Positions 49,944-59,109 are shown, numbered from the stretch's first letter. The stretch: DNA of 64,000 nucleotides from Treponema sp. (GCA_016294105.1 JAEDCN010000008.1:1-64000); one strand, 5' to 3'. Numbers and translations: made by a program. Notes: generated by a model from the letters alone, not told the origin.

Positions 49944-49981
49944 CCTCTGCCTATTTAATACAGTTGAAAGGGTATAATCAG

Positions 49982-50022
49982 CAGGTATCCAAAAAACAAG
50001 TCCCTGGATACCTGTTGGTTTT
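49982..50022. terminator. Terminator-like stem-loop after the beta-barrel gene
   Basis: CAGGTATCC (49982-49990) pairs with GGATACCTG (50006-50014) with a 15-base loop, followed by TTGGTTTTCTT. Convergent genes lie on both sides. Confidence 0.55.
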
Positions 50023-50032
50023 CTTGAGAACA

Positions 50033-50422
50033 TCACCTCTTCCGAAAAATCCTTTTGAAGAATGCCTTGATGGCATTCCAAATACGAAGCCAAAAGCCTG
50101 GATTTTTAAGTCGTTCCAGTTGCTTGTAGCCTTCCAAAAGCTCAAATTCTGTAAAGTTGTTTCGCTGGGTATTTTCTTCTAGCTCCATTTCCAGCAGGGT
50201 TACAGGATCCTTGGTGTCCACCATCACCGCATCGATGGTGGTCCAACCAAGCTGTCGTGCTGATTCTAGTCGCCGTTGTCCTGCAATAAGATAATAATCC
50301 TTTGTAAGGGTAATAGGATTCAAAAGACCGTACCGTCTGAGGCTGTCTTTTAAAGGTTCCAAGTCACCGAGATTCTTTCTTACCCGTTTATTGGTCTTGA
50401 TTTGACTTATTTCTACCAGCAT
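50033..50422 (-). CDS. ParB-N-domain protein with a basic amphipathic C-terminal tail
   Basis: A 129-residue protein. Residues 1-90 match the ParB/Srx N-terminal domain: VEISQIKTNKRVRKNLGDL, LLNPITLT, LIAGQRRLESARQLGW (the GxRR nucleotide-binding motif) and ELEENTQRNNFTEFE. The ParB helix-turn-helix and dimerisation domains are missing. Instead the last 22 residues form a Trp/Phe/Arg/Lys-rich helix (GFWLRIWNAIKAFFKRIFRKR) that looks membrane-binding. It shares a strand with the penicillin-binding protein 33 bases upstream. A CTP-regulated role at the membrane is speculation. Confidence 0.75.
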   Translation of the reverse strand: MLVEISQIKTNKRVRKNLGDLEPLKDSLRRYGLLNPITLTKDYYLIAGQRRLESARQLGWTTIDAVMVDTKDPVTLLEMELEENTQRNNFTEFELLEGYKQLERLKNPGFWLRIWNAIKAFFKRIFRKR

Positions 50423-50455
50423 ACATCCTCCTTACAAAGCTTTTGATTGCTGTCA

Positions 50456-53047
50456 TTAATCCAACAGATAATTGCTGGTAGCCTGCTTTACTGGCTCCTC
50501 TTGCTGGGAAATGGATGCTTCACTGTCAAATACATCACCTTCCAAGTATCCCTCGCCAAGCTCTGTATCATCAAGTATAGAGTAATCATTCAAGAAACTC
50601 AAATCCAATACCAAAGGAGAATCATCAACAGTAACATTGTAGATTGCTCCAGAATAATAGCGTTCTTGCTCCAGACGCTGTATTCCCACTGTCTGAACCT
50701 GTGCCCGGTTGATGTGAAGCTGACAAATGTCCACAGGCTGGGTTCCTGTAAGGAAGTACTGGGTAATACGGTGGTTTTCACAAGCATCAGTTCTGATTTG
50801 TCCGGAAACTGAACAAACCTCAGCCTTTACTAATCCTGTTTGTGGTACAGGGAATTCCTTGTAGGGATAATCTTCGTTGGCTACTCGCATGTATTCACCC
50901 CAAGCCACACCAGAAAGGGTGGAGCCTGTCAGCTCTGTTCCTAAGGATTGACCAGGAATATCAAACCCAAACCAGACTGCTGTGGTAATATAAGGGGTAA
51001 AACCAACTGCCCAAGCATCTGCCCAGTTCTGGGTGGTACCAGTCTTACCAGCAGCTGGCATGGTGTAGGTCTTACCGTTGGCATCCTGATATTTGAATCG
51101 GCTTCCGTAGCCTGCACCTCGGTTCAAGGTACCGGAGGTTACTGTTTTTTGGAGCATATTGGTCATGAGGAAGGCGTTTTGGGGAGAAATCACCTGGATT
51201 CCATTTCCCTTTTCCTGCTGAGCCAAGCGCAGATCTCGCTCAGGATTCAGAATTACCTTTCCGTTCTTATCTTCAACAGAAAGCACGGCAATAGGCTCCA
51301 CCTCTTTACCTTGGTTTCCAAAGATTGCAAAGGCTCGTGCCATTTCAATGGGGCGCACGGAACAGGTTCCCAATGCCAAGCTCAAATAGGGGTTGAAGCC
51401 TCTGGAAGAAAGCTCCTCCTCTGGAATTCCCAGCAGGGCGGTAGCTCTGTCAATGGCTGCATTGTAACCAATTGCCTCGAATACCTTTACAGAAACGACG
51501 TTCATAGAGGTGGACAGGGCATACCACAACTGCACATCTCCCTCCCAAATTCCGCGGAAGTTTGCAGGAATATAGGGCTTACCATCAGCATTCTTGAATA
51601 CCGTGGGAGTGTCTGAAAGCAGGGTCGCGGGGGTGAACTGGCCTGAATCTAGGGCAGCAGAATAATACAGGGGCTTGAAGGAGCTTCCTGGCTGAATTTT
51701 TGCCTGGGTTGCACGAATCAGCTGGTTGGAGGAGCTGTATTCACTTCCACCCACCAAGGCGGTAATGTATCCAGTGCTATTTTCCAAGGAAATCAGGGTT
51801 CCTTCTATAGTAGTTTTACTGTTTTCCTGTTCCTTCAGGACATTTGCCTTGTTTACCACTGCCAGCTTTACATCCTCCAGTCCAAACATCAATGACATAA
51901 CGTCAAGAATAGGGTTGATTTCTGAATTGAAGGTAGACAGGGCCTTGTTTTCTATGTGCTGTTCAGAGGTTTTCAGTTGGGGCAGGTTAAATACCAAAGA
52001 CAACAGCTCCGTCATAGGGATATAGGTATCTGCTGCGGAATTCTTTCTGAGGCTGCTGGAATTCTTGTAGGATTCGTTTGCCTGCTGAATGTACTTGTCC
52101 ATGGTTTTTTGAGCAGCCTGCTGGTGCTTCATGTTCAAGCTGGTATGTACAGTAAAGCCACTGGTATAAATGTCGTCGGTACCGTAGAGCATGTCGGACA
52201 ACTCACGGCGAACGTACTCACTGAACCAAGGAGCCTTGTCGTCCCGCATATAGTAGGCAGAGGAGTTGATTCGGGTGTAGTCAAAGTTTACCCAAAAGTC
52301 ATCATAGGACTGAGTTGCTTCCTCTGGGGTCAAGTATCCAGACTTTACCATTTCCTCCAACACGTCCTGCTGACGAGCCATGGCTCGGTTGGGATAATCA
52401 AAGGGATTGTAGTAGGCGGGGTTTGAAAGCTGAACCACCAAAATTGCAGCTTCTGCTGGGGTGATTTCTGTAGCATCGTGACCAAAATAATATTTTGAGG
52501 CAGCATTTACGCCATAGGTTCCACCACCAAAGTAAATCTTGTTCAGATACAGCTCTAGGATTTCATTCTTGGACCAGCGACGCTCCATCTGAATAGCCCA
52601 CCACAGTTCCTTCAGCTTTCGGGTCAAGGATTTTTCCGTACGGTCGCAGTATAGAGTTCCTGCAATCTGCTGGGTAAGGGTACTTCCTCCACCCAAGGAT
52701 TTACCAGTAAACACTCCTACAAAGGCACGGATAATTGCCTTGAGCCTAAATCCATTATGCTCATAGAAAACCCTGTCCTCACGGGTAATGAGGGCATTCA
52801 GCATTTGAGGCGGCAGTTGAGTAAAGCTGATGATTTCACGGTTTTCGTCGGAGGCAAATTGTGTAATTACCTCTCCATTTATATCCAGCAACCGTGTTGG
52901 CAGGGCTGTAGTAAATTCCGTGAAATTTTCTGTATTGATGGTGTTGGTGGTTTCTGCCAGCAAAAGACCCAGCACCACACCGAAAAACAATGCGCAAAGA
53001 AAAGTAACAGACACAAGAATATATGCCCGCTTTTTAATTTTTCCCAT
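50456..53047 (-). CDS. Class A penicillin-binding protein (PBP1A family)
   Basis: An 863-residue bifunctional peptidoglycan synthase: a membrane anchor (residues 8-30), a GT51 glycosyltransferase with EDRVFYEHNGF and GGSTLTQQIAGTLY, and a transpeptidase with PGSSFKP (SxxK serine), STSMN (SxN) and KTGTTQNWADAW (KTG). It polymerises and cross-links glycan strands in the periplasm. The start is ATG 53045-53047, with no ribosome site; the predicted transcription start is the A of this ATG. It is probably followed in the same transcript by the ParB-domain gene. Confidence 0.95.
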   Translation of the reverse strand: MGKIKKRAYILVSVTFLCALFFGVVLGLLLAETTNTINTENFTEFTTALPTRLLDINGEVITQFASDENREIISFTQLPPQMLNALITREDRVFYEHNGFRLKAIIRAFVGVFTGKSLGGGSTLTQQIAGTLYCDRTEKSLTRKLKELWWAIQMERRWSKNEILELYLNKIYFGGGTYGVNAASKYYFGHDATEITPAEAAILVVQLSNPAYYNPFDYPNRAMARQQDVLEEMVKSGYLTPEEATQSYDDFWVNFDYTRINSSAYYMRDDKAPWFSEYVRRELSDMLYGTDDIYTSGFTVHTSLNMKHQQAAQKTMDKYIQQANESYKNSSSLRKNSAADTYIPMTELLSLVFNLPQLKTSEQHIENKALSTFNSEINPILDVMSLMFGLEDVKLAVVNKANVLKEQENSKTTIEGTLISLENSTGYITALVGGSEYSSSNQLIRATQAKIQPGSSFKPLYYSAALDSGQFTPATLLSDTPTVFKNADGKPYIPANFRGIWEGDVQLWYALSTSMNVVSVKVFEAIGYNAAIDRATALLGIPEEELSSRGFNPYLSLALGTCSVRPIEMARAFAIFGNQGKEVEPIAVLSVEDKNGKVILNPERDLRLAQQEKGNGIQVISPQNAFLMTNMLQKTVTSGTLNRGAGYGSRFKYQDANGKTYTMPAAGKTGTTQNWADAWAVGFTPYITTAVWFGFDIPGQSLGTELTGSTLSGVAWGEYMRVANEDYPYKEFPVPQTGLVKAEVCSVSGQIRTDACENHRITQYFLTGTQPVDICQLHINRAQVQTVGIQRLEQERYYSGAIYNVTVDDSPLVLDLSFLNDYSILDDTELGEGYLEGDVFDSEASISQQEEPVKQATSNYLLD

Positions 53048-53053
53048 TAGAAC

Positions 53054-53082
53054 AAGATAGGGGAGAGCGGGTTTTTTGTCAA
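53054..53082 (-). promoter_or_regulatory. Penicillin-binding protein promoter, leaderless
   Basis: On the minus strand TTGACA (complement of 53077-53082), 17 bases, TATCTT (complement of 53054-53059). Seven bases downstream of the -10 is 53047, the first base of the coding sequence. Confidence 0.6.
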
Positions 53083-53175
53083 GGCATTGGATTTGCCAGG
53101 CAAAGCTCAGGTTTTTTTTTTGTTTGTGGGGGTAGGAGGATGGGGAGTGTTTCTTTCAAAAAAATAAAAAAAATT

Positions 53176-53202
53176 TAACCTCTCGTAAAAAAAAGACGAT
53201 AG
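53176..53202 (+). promoter_or_regulatory. Sigma-28-like promoter of the flagellar operon
   Basis: TAAC (53176-53179), 15 bases, GACGATAG (53195-53202) resembles the FliA consensus TAAA-N15-GCCGATAA. The rest of the 232-base gap contains a run of 10 T (53112-53121) and no good sigma-70 pair on the plus strand. Confidence 0.45.
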
Positions 53203-53279
53203 ATGTAATAAGTGTCCTGTAAGAATCTACTTCAGGAGTGGCTTGGTCAAAATCTGATTAGGCTGATGATTTTGGAGGT

Positions 53280-54671
53280 ATGCCAATGTTGGCACCAAAC
53301 ATGAATCTAGAACTGGGACTTAGGGAGCCGGTTCAAACCTCAGGCAATTCCCAGCGTGTGGAACAAAAGTCCTCAGGTCCATCCTCATTTGAACGGGCTT
53401 TGGAACGAGCCCTCACGGAAAAGTCTTCCGCCAGTGAACCAGTACATGATACGACAGATGAAACAGTAGAATCTCAGGAACAGGTTTCCAAAGAAGGAGA
53501 AACAGTTTCCCTCAAGGATGCTTCCTCCAAGATTGATGCTGAAATTAATTCTCTTGAAAAAACCATTGCTGCCAAGGCTGACACAGGAATAAAGGGCCTG
53601 AATATTTCCGTTGTAATGGAAGAAACTGCACCAGTTCCAGAAACTATTCCCACCGAGGTTGCTCTGGTGGAAGGACTGGATCCAGAGGCTCTTTCCAAAG
53701 AGCTGGTGTTGCAGCAGGCAGACCTGGTTCAAGATGAAGAGCCCCAGATGGAGCTTCCAGAAGAAGGTACCTTGGTATTGGCTGAATCTTTAGAGGCCGC
53801 CAACAAGGCTCAAGAAATGCAGCCAGAGGATACAGAAAAGAAGACAAAGAAGATTGAGGTAAAGGATGTGGATTACTCCATTGCTCAAATCCTTCAGAAT
53901 AGCCAACAGGGAGAAAAAATTGCTGAACAACCAGCTGTGGCAGAAGGTGCTATAGCTGAAATTCAGGGTGAAGTAAAAACCCTTAAGCTGGAGACTGGTA
54001 CTTCCCTTGACCAGAAGATTGAGGTCCAGGACTTACGTACTGCTGCAGAAAATGGGGTTACCGAAGCTTCCCTTAAAGATGGCAACTTCGTTACCACCGT
54101 TAGTCAGGGAGAAGGTTCTGCCGACATTACCATGCAGCTGGCTCAGGGAAATGGTGCAAGTGGCACTACCTCTTCTGTGGCTCCTGGTGCCAAGGAAGTT
54201 AATTTTGGTGCCATGCTTTCAAACCAGTTGCAGAACAATGCCACAGAATTGGTTCGTACTGGCTCCATCATCCTTCGGGACGGAAATGTGGGTACCATCA
54301 ACTTGATTCTTCATCCAGAGGAATTGGGAAATGTAAAGATCAGTCTTGAGTTAAACGACAAGATGGTTTCCGCCCAAATCCGTGTTGCTTCCGAAGAAGC
54401 CTTCCAAGCCTTCAAGGAATCCATTGCCTCATTGAAGCAGGCCTTTGCTGACAGTGGCTTTGACACCGGTTCCTTTGACCTGTCTTGGGCTGGCAATGGT
54501 CAGCAGCAGCAGGGTGGACAGCAGCAGCATAACCAGGGACATATCGCCTTTGCCGACACCCTTTATGGAGAAATGATGGCAGAAGATGGCATTGATTCTG
54601 GCGTTGAAGGTGAAATCCTTCAAAAAACTTATTCAGATTCGTCACAAGTTGCCGTTAATATAATGGCATAG
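53280..54671 (+). CDS. fliK: Flagellar hook-length control protein
   Basis: A 463-residue FliK (Tap1 in T. pallidum). The N-terminal two thirds are acidic, low-complexity and disordered (many Glu, Thr and Ala), as expected for the molecular ruler. The C-terminal domain (about 330-420) has TGSIILRDGNVGTINLILHP and ELGNVKISLELNDKMVSAQI, the substrate-switch domain. A Gln/Gly-rich segment follows. It leads the operon, preceding flgD by 32 bases. Confidence 0.88.
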   Translation: MPMLAPNMNLELGLREPVQTSGNSQRVEQKSSGPSSFERALERALTEKSSASEPVHDTTDETVESQEQVSKEGETVSLKDASSKIDAEINSLEKTIAAKADTGIKGLNISVVMEETAPVPETIPTEVALVEGLDPEALSKELVLQQADLVQDEEPQMELPEEGTLVLAESLEAANKAQEMQPEDTEKKTKKIEVKDVDYSIAQILQNSQQGEKIAEQPAVAEGAIAEIQGEVKTLKLETGTSLDQKIEVQDLRTAAENGVTEASLKDGNFVTTVSQGEGSADITMQLAQGNGASGTTSSVAPGAKEVNFGAMLSNQLQNNATELVRTGSIILRDGNVGTINLILHPEELGNVKISLELNDKMVSAQIRVASEEAFQAFKESIASLKQAFADSGFDTGSFDLSWAGNGQQQQGGQQQHNQGHIAFADTLYGEMMAEDGIDSGVEGEILQKTYSDSSQVAVNIMA

Positions 54672-54703
54672 AAGTTTTGTCAAAAGTATAGGAGCTGGAT
54701 TTT

Positions 54704-55144
54704 ATGGAAATAAATACAATGATGAGCGCAGCGGAAAAGACTCAGACCACCTTGGCTGTAGATACCTACAACAAGAGCTTGGCTGTGAATGGTCGTACCG
54801 CAAGCCAGGAGCTGGGTAAGGACGACTTCCTTAAGCTGTTGATTACGCAGTTGCAGAATCAGGATCCCACCAGCCCCATGGAAAATACAGAATTTATCGC
54901 TCAGATGGCTCAGTTCTCCTCTCTGGAGCAGATGACCAACATGAGCACAGAATTCACCAAGCTGGCAAACATGCTGAATTCCGGTGAGGCTGTTAGTCTC
55001 CTGGGTAAGAACGTGGAGATTGCCGCTGGCGAGTCTTCCATCAGTGGAGTTGTAGAGGCCGTTACCCGAGGTACCAATCCTCACGTTATGGTGAACGGTA
55101 TGGCATATTCAATGGATCAGATTAACGCCGTATACGGCAACTAA
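54704..55144 (+). CDS. flgD: Flagellar hook assembly (capping) protein FlgD
   Basis: A 146-residue FlgD with the N-terminal signature LGKDDFLKLLITQLQNQDP and FIAQMAQFSSLEQMTNM. It is a short form, with only a small C-terminal domain (LLGKNVEIAAGESSISG). It caps the growing hook and lets FlgE subunits add. It lies 12 bases before flgE. Confidence 0.94.
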   Translation: MEINTMMSAAEKTQTTLAVDTYNKSLAVNGRTASQELGKDDFLKLLITQLQNQDPTSPMENTEFIAQMAQFSSLEQMTNMSTEFTKLANMLNSGEAVSLLGKNVEIAAGESSISGVVEAVTRGTNPHVMVNGMAYSMDQINAVYGN

Positions 55145-55156
55145 GAGGGTAGCTTT

Positions 55157-56548
55157 ATGATGAGATCACTTTACTCCGGTGTATCCGGTATGCAGAATCA
55201 CCAGACACGTCTGGATGTAATTGGAAATAACGTTGCTAACGTAAATACAACTGGATTTAAGCGTGGCCGTGTAAACTTTCAGGATATGATTTCCCAGCAG
55301 CTTTCTGGAGCTGCCCGCCCTACCACAGAAGTTGGTGGTGTGAACCCCAAGGAAGTAGGACTTGGTGTAATGACAGCTAGCATTGACACCATCTTTACCC
55401 AGGGTAACCTGCAGTCCACTGGTGTGTCCACCGACGTGGCTATCCAGGGAAATGGATTCTTCATCCTTAAGAACGGCGAAGAATCCTTCTATACTCGTGC
55501 TGGTGCCTTTGGCTTGGACAGCGAGGGAACCTTGGTAAACCCTGCTAACGGTATGCGTGTGCAGGGATGGATGGCAGAGGAATTGAACGGCGAGATGGTA
55601 TTGAACACCGCTGGTTCCACCGAGGACATCATCATTCCTGTAGGAACAAAGGATCCTGCCAAGGCTACCCAGAACGTAAATTTTGCTTGTAACTTGAATA
55701 AGAATACTCCTGAGATTTTGGAGGGTGCAAGCCCTGCAGATATCGCTAAGGGAACATGGTCTACCGAGCAGAAGATTTACGATAGCTTCGGAAACCAGCA
55801 TATGTTGAATGTTTCCTTTACTCGTGTAGTAGGTAATCCCAACCAGTGGGAGGTTACTGTTACTGTAAATCCTGACGGAGAGGTTCCTACAGAAACTCGT
55901 GTTGGACTTGGTACTACTGACGGCACCGAAAATACCTTCTTGGTAAACTTTGACAACAACGGGACCTTGCTGTCTGTTATGGACTCCGCTGGAAATATGA
56001 CAAACCCTGAGGGAGAGGTTATTCTTCAGACCTCCTTCAACGTACCTGATGCAAACCCTGACGAAAACGGAAATCCCTATCGCCAGACCTTGAACATCAA
56101 TTTGGGAACCATCGGTAGCCAAAAGAACACCATTACCCAGAGTGCGTCTCAGAGCTCTACCAAGGCCTTCTATCAGGACGGTTACACCATGGGTTACTTG
56201 GACAACTTTAAGATTGACTCCACAGGAACCATTACTGGTGTATATTCCAACGGAACAAACCGCATCATCGGACAGCTGGCTCTTGCTTCCTTCACAAACC
56301 AGGGTGGTTTGGAAAAGGCTGGAGAGAACACCTATGTTGAATCCAACAACTCTGGTATGGCAAACATCGGTGTGTCTGGTATTGCAGGAAAGGGCTCCTT
56401 GTTGGCAGGCTCCTTGGAAATGTCCAATGTAGACTTAACCGAGCAGTTCACTGACATGATTGTAACCCAGCGCGGTTTCCAGGCAAGCTCCAAGACAATT
56501 CAGACTGCTGACACCTTGTTGGACACAGTCATGAACTTGAAGCGCTAA
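55157..56548 (+). CDS. flgE: Flagellar hook protein FlgE
   Basis: A 463-residue hook protein. The N-terminal rod motif (LYSGVSGMQNHQTRLDVIGN) and the C-terminal helix (MIVTQRGFQASSKTIQTADT) mediate polymerisation. Lys165 (GTKDP) and Cys178 (NFACNL) fall at the exact positions of the lysinoalanine cross-link of T. denticola FlgE, and Cys178 is the only cysteine in the protein. A terminator follows, so hook-gene transcription is partly separated from the motor genes. Confidence 0.97.
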   Translation: MMRSLYSGVSGMQNHQTRLDVIGNNVANVNTTGFKRGRVNFQDMISQQLSGAARPTTEVGGVNPKEVGLGVMTASIDTIFTQGNLQSTGVSTDVAIQGNGFFILKNGEESFYTRAGAFGLDSEGTLVNPANGMRVQGWMAEELNGEMVLNTAGSTEDIIIPVGTKDPAKATQNVNFACNLNKNTPEILEGASPADIAKGTWSTEQKIYDSFGNQHMLNVSFTRVVGNPNQWEVTVTVNPDGEVPTETRVGLGTTDGTENTFLVNFDNNGTLLSVMDSAGNMTNPEGEVILQTSFNVPDANPDENGNPYRQTLNINLGTIGSQKNTITQSASQSSTKAFYQDGYTMGYLDNFKIDSTGTITGVYSNGTNRIIGQLALASFTNQGGLEKAGENTYVESNNSGMANIGVSGIAGKGSLLAGSLEMSNVDLTEQFTDMIVTQRGFQASSKTIQTADTLLDTVMNLKR

Positions 56549-56592
56549 ATGAGCACGTAGGGCCATGGGGTGGGACATGGCTTAGTAATAGT

Positions 56593-56634
56593 CACCAGCC
56601 TTGCAATCAATTTTGATGCTTGGCTGGTGTTTTT
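56593..56634 (+). terminator. Internal terminator after flgE
   Basis: CACCAGCC (56593-56600) and GGCTGGTG (56622-56629) pair, with further imperfect pairing inward, followed by TTTTTG. It divides the flagellar operon into fliK-flgD-flgE and flbD onward. Confidence 0.75.
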
Positions 56635-56719
56635 GTTTAAAAATTGAGGATGTAGTTTTGTGCAAAAATTTTTATATTCATGCTTTTTTTTCTCATTTAT
56701 ATTCACAAACATCCGATAT

Positions 56720-56725
56720 TATAAT
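56720..56725 (+). promoter_or_regulatory. Candidate second flagellar promoter (-10 element)
   Basis: TATAAT lies within CCGATATTATAATAG. The -35 for sigma-70 (TTATAT) is weak, and CCGATAT resembles a sigma-28 -10 without a good -35. It lies about 60 bases before flbD and after the flgE terminator. Confidence 0.4.
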
Positions 56726-56781
56726 AGAATGTTTCGGGAGGATTTAAAAGGGTGACTGAGTGGTTGACCTAAAATCAGATT

Positions 56782-56979
56782 ATGATTGAAGTTATGCGAC
56801 TTGACGGAAAAAAGTACTGGATAAATCCCCATCAGATTGAATCCATCGAATGTAACCCAGATGTTACACTTTGTATGCTTTCTGGAAAGCATGTGGTGGT
56901 AAAGGATTCACCCGAAGATATTATAGCCCGTATCATAGCGTACCGCCGCCAGATTGGCGCATTCAAAAACGAAGAATAG
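56782..56979 (+). CDS. flbD: Flagellar protein FlbD
   Basis: A 65-residue FlbD-family protein (MIEVMRLDGKKYWINPHQIE; ARIIAYRRQIG), normal length, usually placed between flgE and motA in spirochaetes and Firmicutes. Its biochemical role is not settled. ATG 56782 has no good ribosome-binding site. A GGGAGG upstream instead precedes a six-codon GTG frame (56752-56772) ending at TAA nine bases before the ATG, so translation may depend on coupling. Confidence 0.85.
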   Translation: MIEVMRLDGKKYWINPHQIESIECNPDVTLCMLSGKHVVVKDSPEDIIARIIAYRRQIGAFKNEE

Positions 56980-56999
56980 GCGGGGAAGAGGAGTTTTAA

Positions 57000-57782
57000 A
57001 TGGATATAGCGACAATAATCGGTCTTGTTGGCGGTCTTGCCTGTATTGTTATGTCAGTTATCACTTCTGGTGGAACCATGATGGGTATCATTGACGTACC
57101 TTCTATGTTCATGACCGTTGGTGGTTCATTCTGTGCCCTGCTTATCGTTGCTCCCTTGAAGGACGTTATCACCACACTGAAGGTTATGGGAAAGACTTTT
57201 AAGATTCCCGACTTTGGTGAAAAGATGCTGGTGCAGAACATGGTTGCCTTGTCAGAAAAGGCCCGTCGTGAGGGTATCCTTGCCTTGGAAGAAGGCTTGG
57301 AGGACTTGGATGATGAGTTTATGAAGACTGGTTTGCGCCTTGTTGTTGACGGTACTGATGGTGCTGTTATTCGTGGTATCATGGAAAGTGAAATGAGCCA
57401 GATTGAGTCTCGCCACCTGAACTTTATCGGTATTGTAAACCAGTGGGCTGGTTATGCTCCTGGATTTGGTATGATTGGTACCGTTCTTGGTCTGGTAGGT
57501 ATGTTGCGTAACTTGGAGGATAAGTCATCCTTGGGACCAAACATGGCGGTTGCGCTTATTACCACCTTGTATGGTTGTTTGTTGGCTAACTGGATTTTGG
57601 GACCTATGGGAACAAAGCTTGCTGGACAAAATGCCAACGAAATGCGTACCAAGGAAATGATTATTGAAGGAGTTTTGTCTATCCAGGCTGGTGACAACCC
57701 TCGTATCCTTGCTATGAAGCTCTTGACCTATCTTGATCCTGTATCTAGAAAGGCTATTGAAGCTGACGTATTGAAGGACTAA
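57000..57782 (+). CDS. motA: Flagellar motor stator protein MotA
   Basis: A 260-residue MotA with four membrane helices. The first segment is ATIIGLVGGLACIVMSVI, and PGFGMIGTVLGLVGML is the proline-containing helix 3. A cytoplasmic loop with charged residues (GILALEEGLEDLDDEF) contacts FliG. It forms the proton-channel stator with MotB. It lies ten bases before motB. Confidence 0.97.
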   Translation: MDIATIIGLVGGLACIVMSVITSGGTMMGIIDVPSMFMTVGGSFCALLIVAPLKDVITTLKVMGKTFKIPDFGEKMLVQNMVALSEKARREGILALEEGLEDLDDEFMKTGLRLVVDGTDGAVIRGIMESEMSQIESRHLNFIGIVNQWAGYAPGFGMIGTVLGLVGMLRNLEDKSSLGPNMAVALITTLYGCLLANWILGPMGTKLAGQNANEMRTKEMIIEGVLSIQAGDNPRILAMKLLTYLDPVSRKAIEADVLKD

Positions 57783-57792
57783 CGGAGGGACT

Positions 57793-58506
57793 ATGGCAAA
57801 GAAGAAGAAGGAGGTGGCAAAAGCCTCATCGGCATGGCTTAACAGTTATGGAGACATGATTACCTTGATGCTCTGCTTCTTCGTTATGTTGTATAACCCT
57901 TCGGAAGTAGACATTGTGCAGATGGCTGAGCTTACTGCTTCCATCCACGGAGAATCTGGTGGTGGATATTCTTTGGCAGCAGGACGGCTTGCGGATTTAG
58001 GTAATACCATCAATAGCTTGCCTTCAATAGAAAAGGGAAAGTCCCTTGGTTTGGCGGTAAAACGGGCAATCAGTGTTTTTGCCCCTGATGTAAAATCCAA
58101 CAAGATTACTCTCACCAGTGATGAGCGTGGTCTTGTAATTACCTTGGCTGGAGACTCCTTCTTTGCGGAAGGCAGTGCCGAGCTACGGATTGACGAAACA
58201 CGGGAAACCTTGTTGCATCTGGCACAGTTCTTGTCGGCAGCTGATTTGGCAAACCGCCGCTTTAGAATTGAAGGTCATACTGACAATACACCGGCGGCAG
58301 GAGAGAATTTTCCCAGTAACTGGGAATTGTCCACAGCCCGTGCCACCAATGTGTTGCATTATCTGTCTGATTTCGGTGTAAATGAGGCTCAGTTCTCTGT
58401 AGCTGGATATGCAGATACCAGAGCAAAGGCTTCAAATGACACTGCCGAAGGCAGGGCATATAACCGTCGTGTAGATATTATTATTCTTGACGATGGACAT
58501 TTTTAA
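57793..58506 (+). CDS. motB: Flagellar motor stator protein MotB
   Basis: A 237-residue MotB. The single membrane helix holds the proton-carrying aspartate (SYGDMITLMLCFFVMLY). The C-terminal OmpA-like domain (RIEGHTDNTPA; LSTARATNVLHYL; NRRVDIIIL) anchors the stator to peptidoglycan. ATG follows GGAGGG. Confidence 0.97.
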   Translation: MAKKKKEVAKASSAWLNSYGDMITLMLCFFVMLYNPSEVDIVQMAELTASIHGESGGGYSLAAGRLADLGNTINSLPSIEKGKSLGLAVKRAISVFAPDVKSNKITLTSDERGLVITLAGDSFFAEGSAELRIDETRETLLHLAQFLSAADLANRRFRIEGHTDNTPAAGENFPSNWELSTARATNVLHYLSDFGVNEAQFSVAGYADTRAKASNDTAEGRAYNRRVDIIILDDGHF

Positions 58507-58542
58507 TGGAATATAGCAGACTATCAAATGGAGGAATGATTT

Positions 58543-59088
58543 ATGGCTAATGAATCTATGGACTTTGAAGACAACGAAACCACCGGTGAATCCGAAAAGA
58601 AATCAAAGGGACTTGGTGGCCTGCTTCCAACCTTGCTTAAATGGGTTGCGATTGTCTTATGTGCAATCATCCTTATTGTAACAGTAGTGGTAATCACCAT
58701 GAAGATTGTTGGTGGAAATACCTCCCAGCAGGCAGTAATCCCTGTTTCCCAGGAGTACGGAAGCAAGCGGGAAGTTCTGGACTGGTACACCTCCTTGGGT
58801 CAGGTAAGCACCAAGACAAGTGATGCAATTCCTGCCAGCGTTATCGTAGAGGTTGTTCTCGGCTATAAGCAGGCTGACAAGGCTGCATCTACCGAGATTA
58901 CCCAGCGCCAAATTGAGATTAAGGATTATCTTCGTCGCTATTTTACCGAGTTGACTGTTGAGGATTTGCGGCCTCGCAATGAAGAGAAGCGTCGTATTGA
59001 AATCCGCAATGCAATCAATGACGATATCTTGAGTTCTTCCAAGATTCGAGATGTACGTTTCTTGAGCTTACAGATAATCGAGCAGTAG
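58543..59088 (+). CDS. fliL: Flagellar basal-body protein FliL
   Basis: A 181-residue FliL with an N-terminal acidic tail, one membrane helix (WVAIVLCAIILIVTVVVIT) and a periplasmic stomatin-like domain. The family surrounds and stabilises the stator. ATG follows GGAGG. Confidence 0.88.
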   Translation: MANESMDFEDNETTGESEKKSKGLGGLLPTLLKWVAIVLCAIILIVTVVVITMKIVGGNTSQQAVIPVSQEYGSKREVLDWYTSLGQVSTKTSDAIPASVIVEVVLGYKQADKAASTEITQRQIEIKDYLRRYFTELTVEDLRPRNEEKRRIEIRNAINDDILSSSKIRDVRFLSLQIIEQ

Positions 59089-59109
59089 TAACCATCTAGG
59101 GGTTTATAT

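Noticed and set aside
50447..50812. A 121-residue plus-strand frame opposite the penicillin-binding protein end
   Set aside because: It is antisense to a conserved gene with no start signal.
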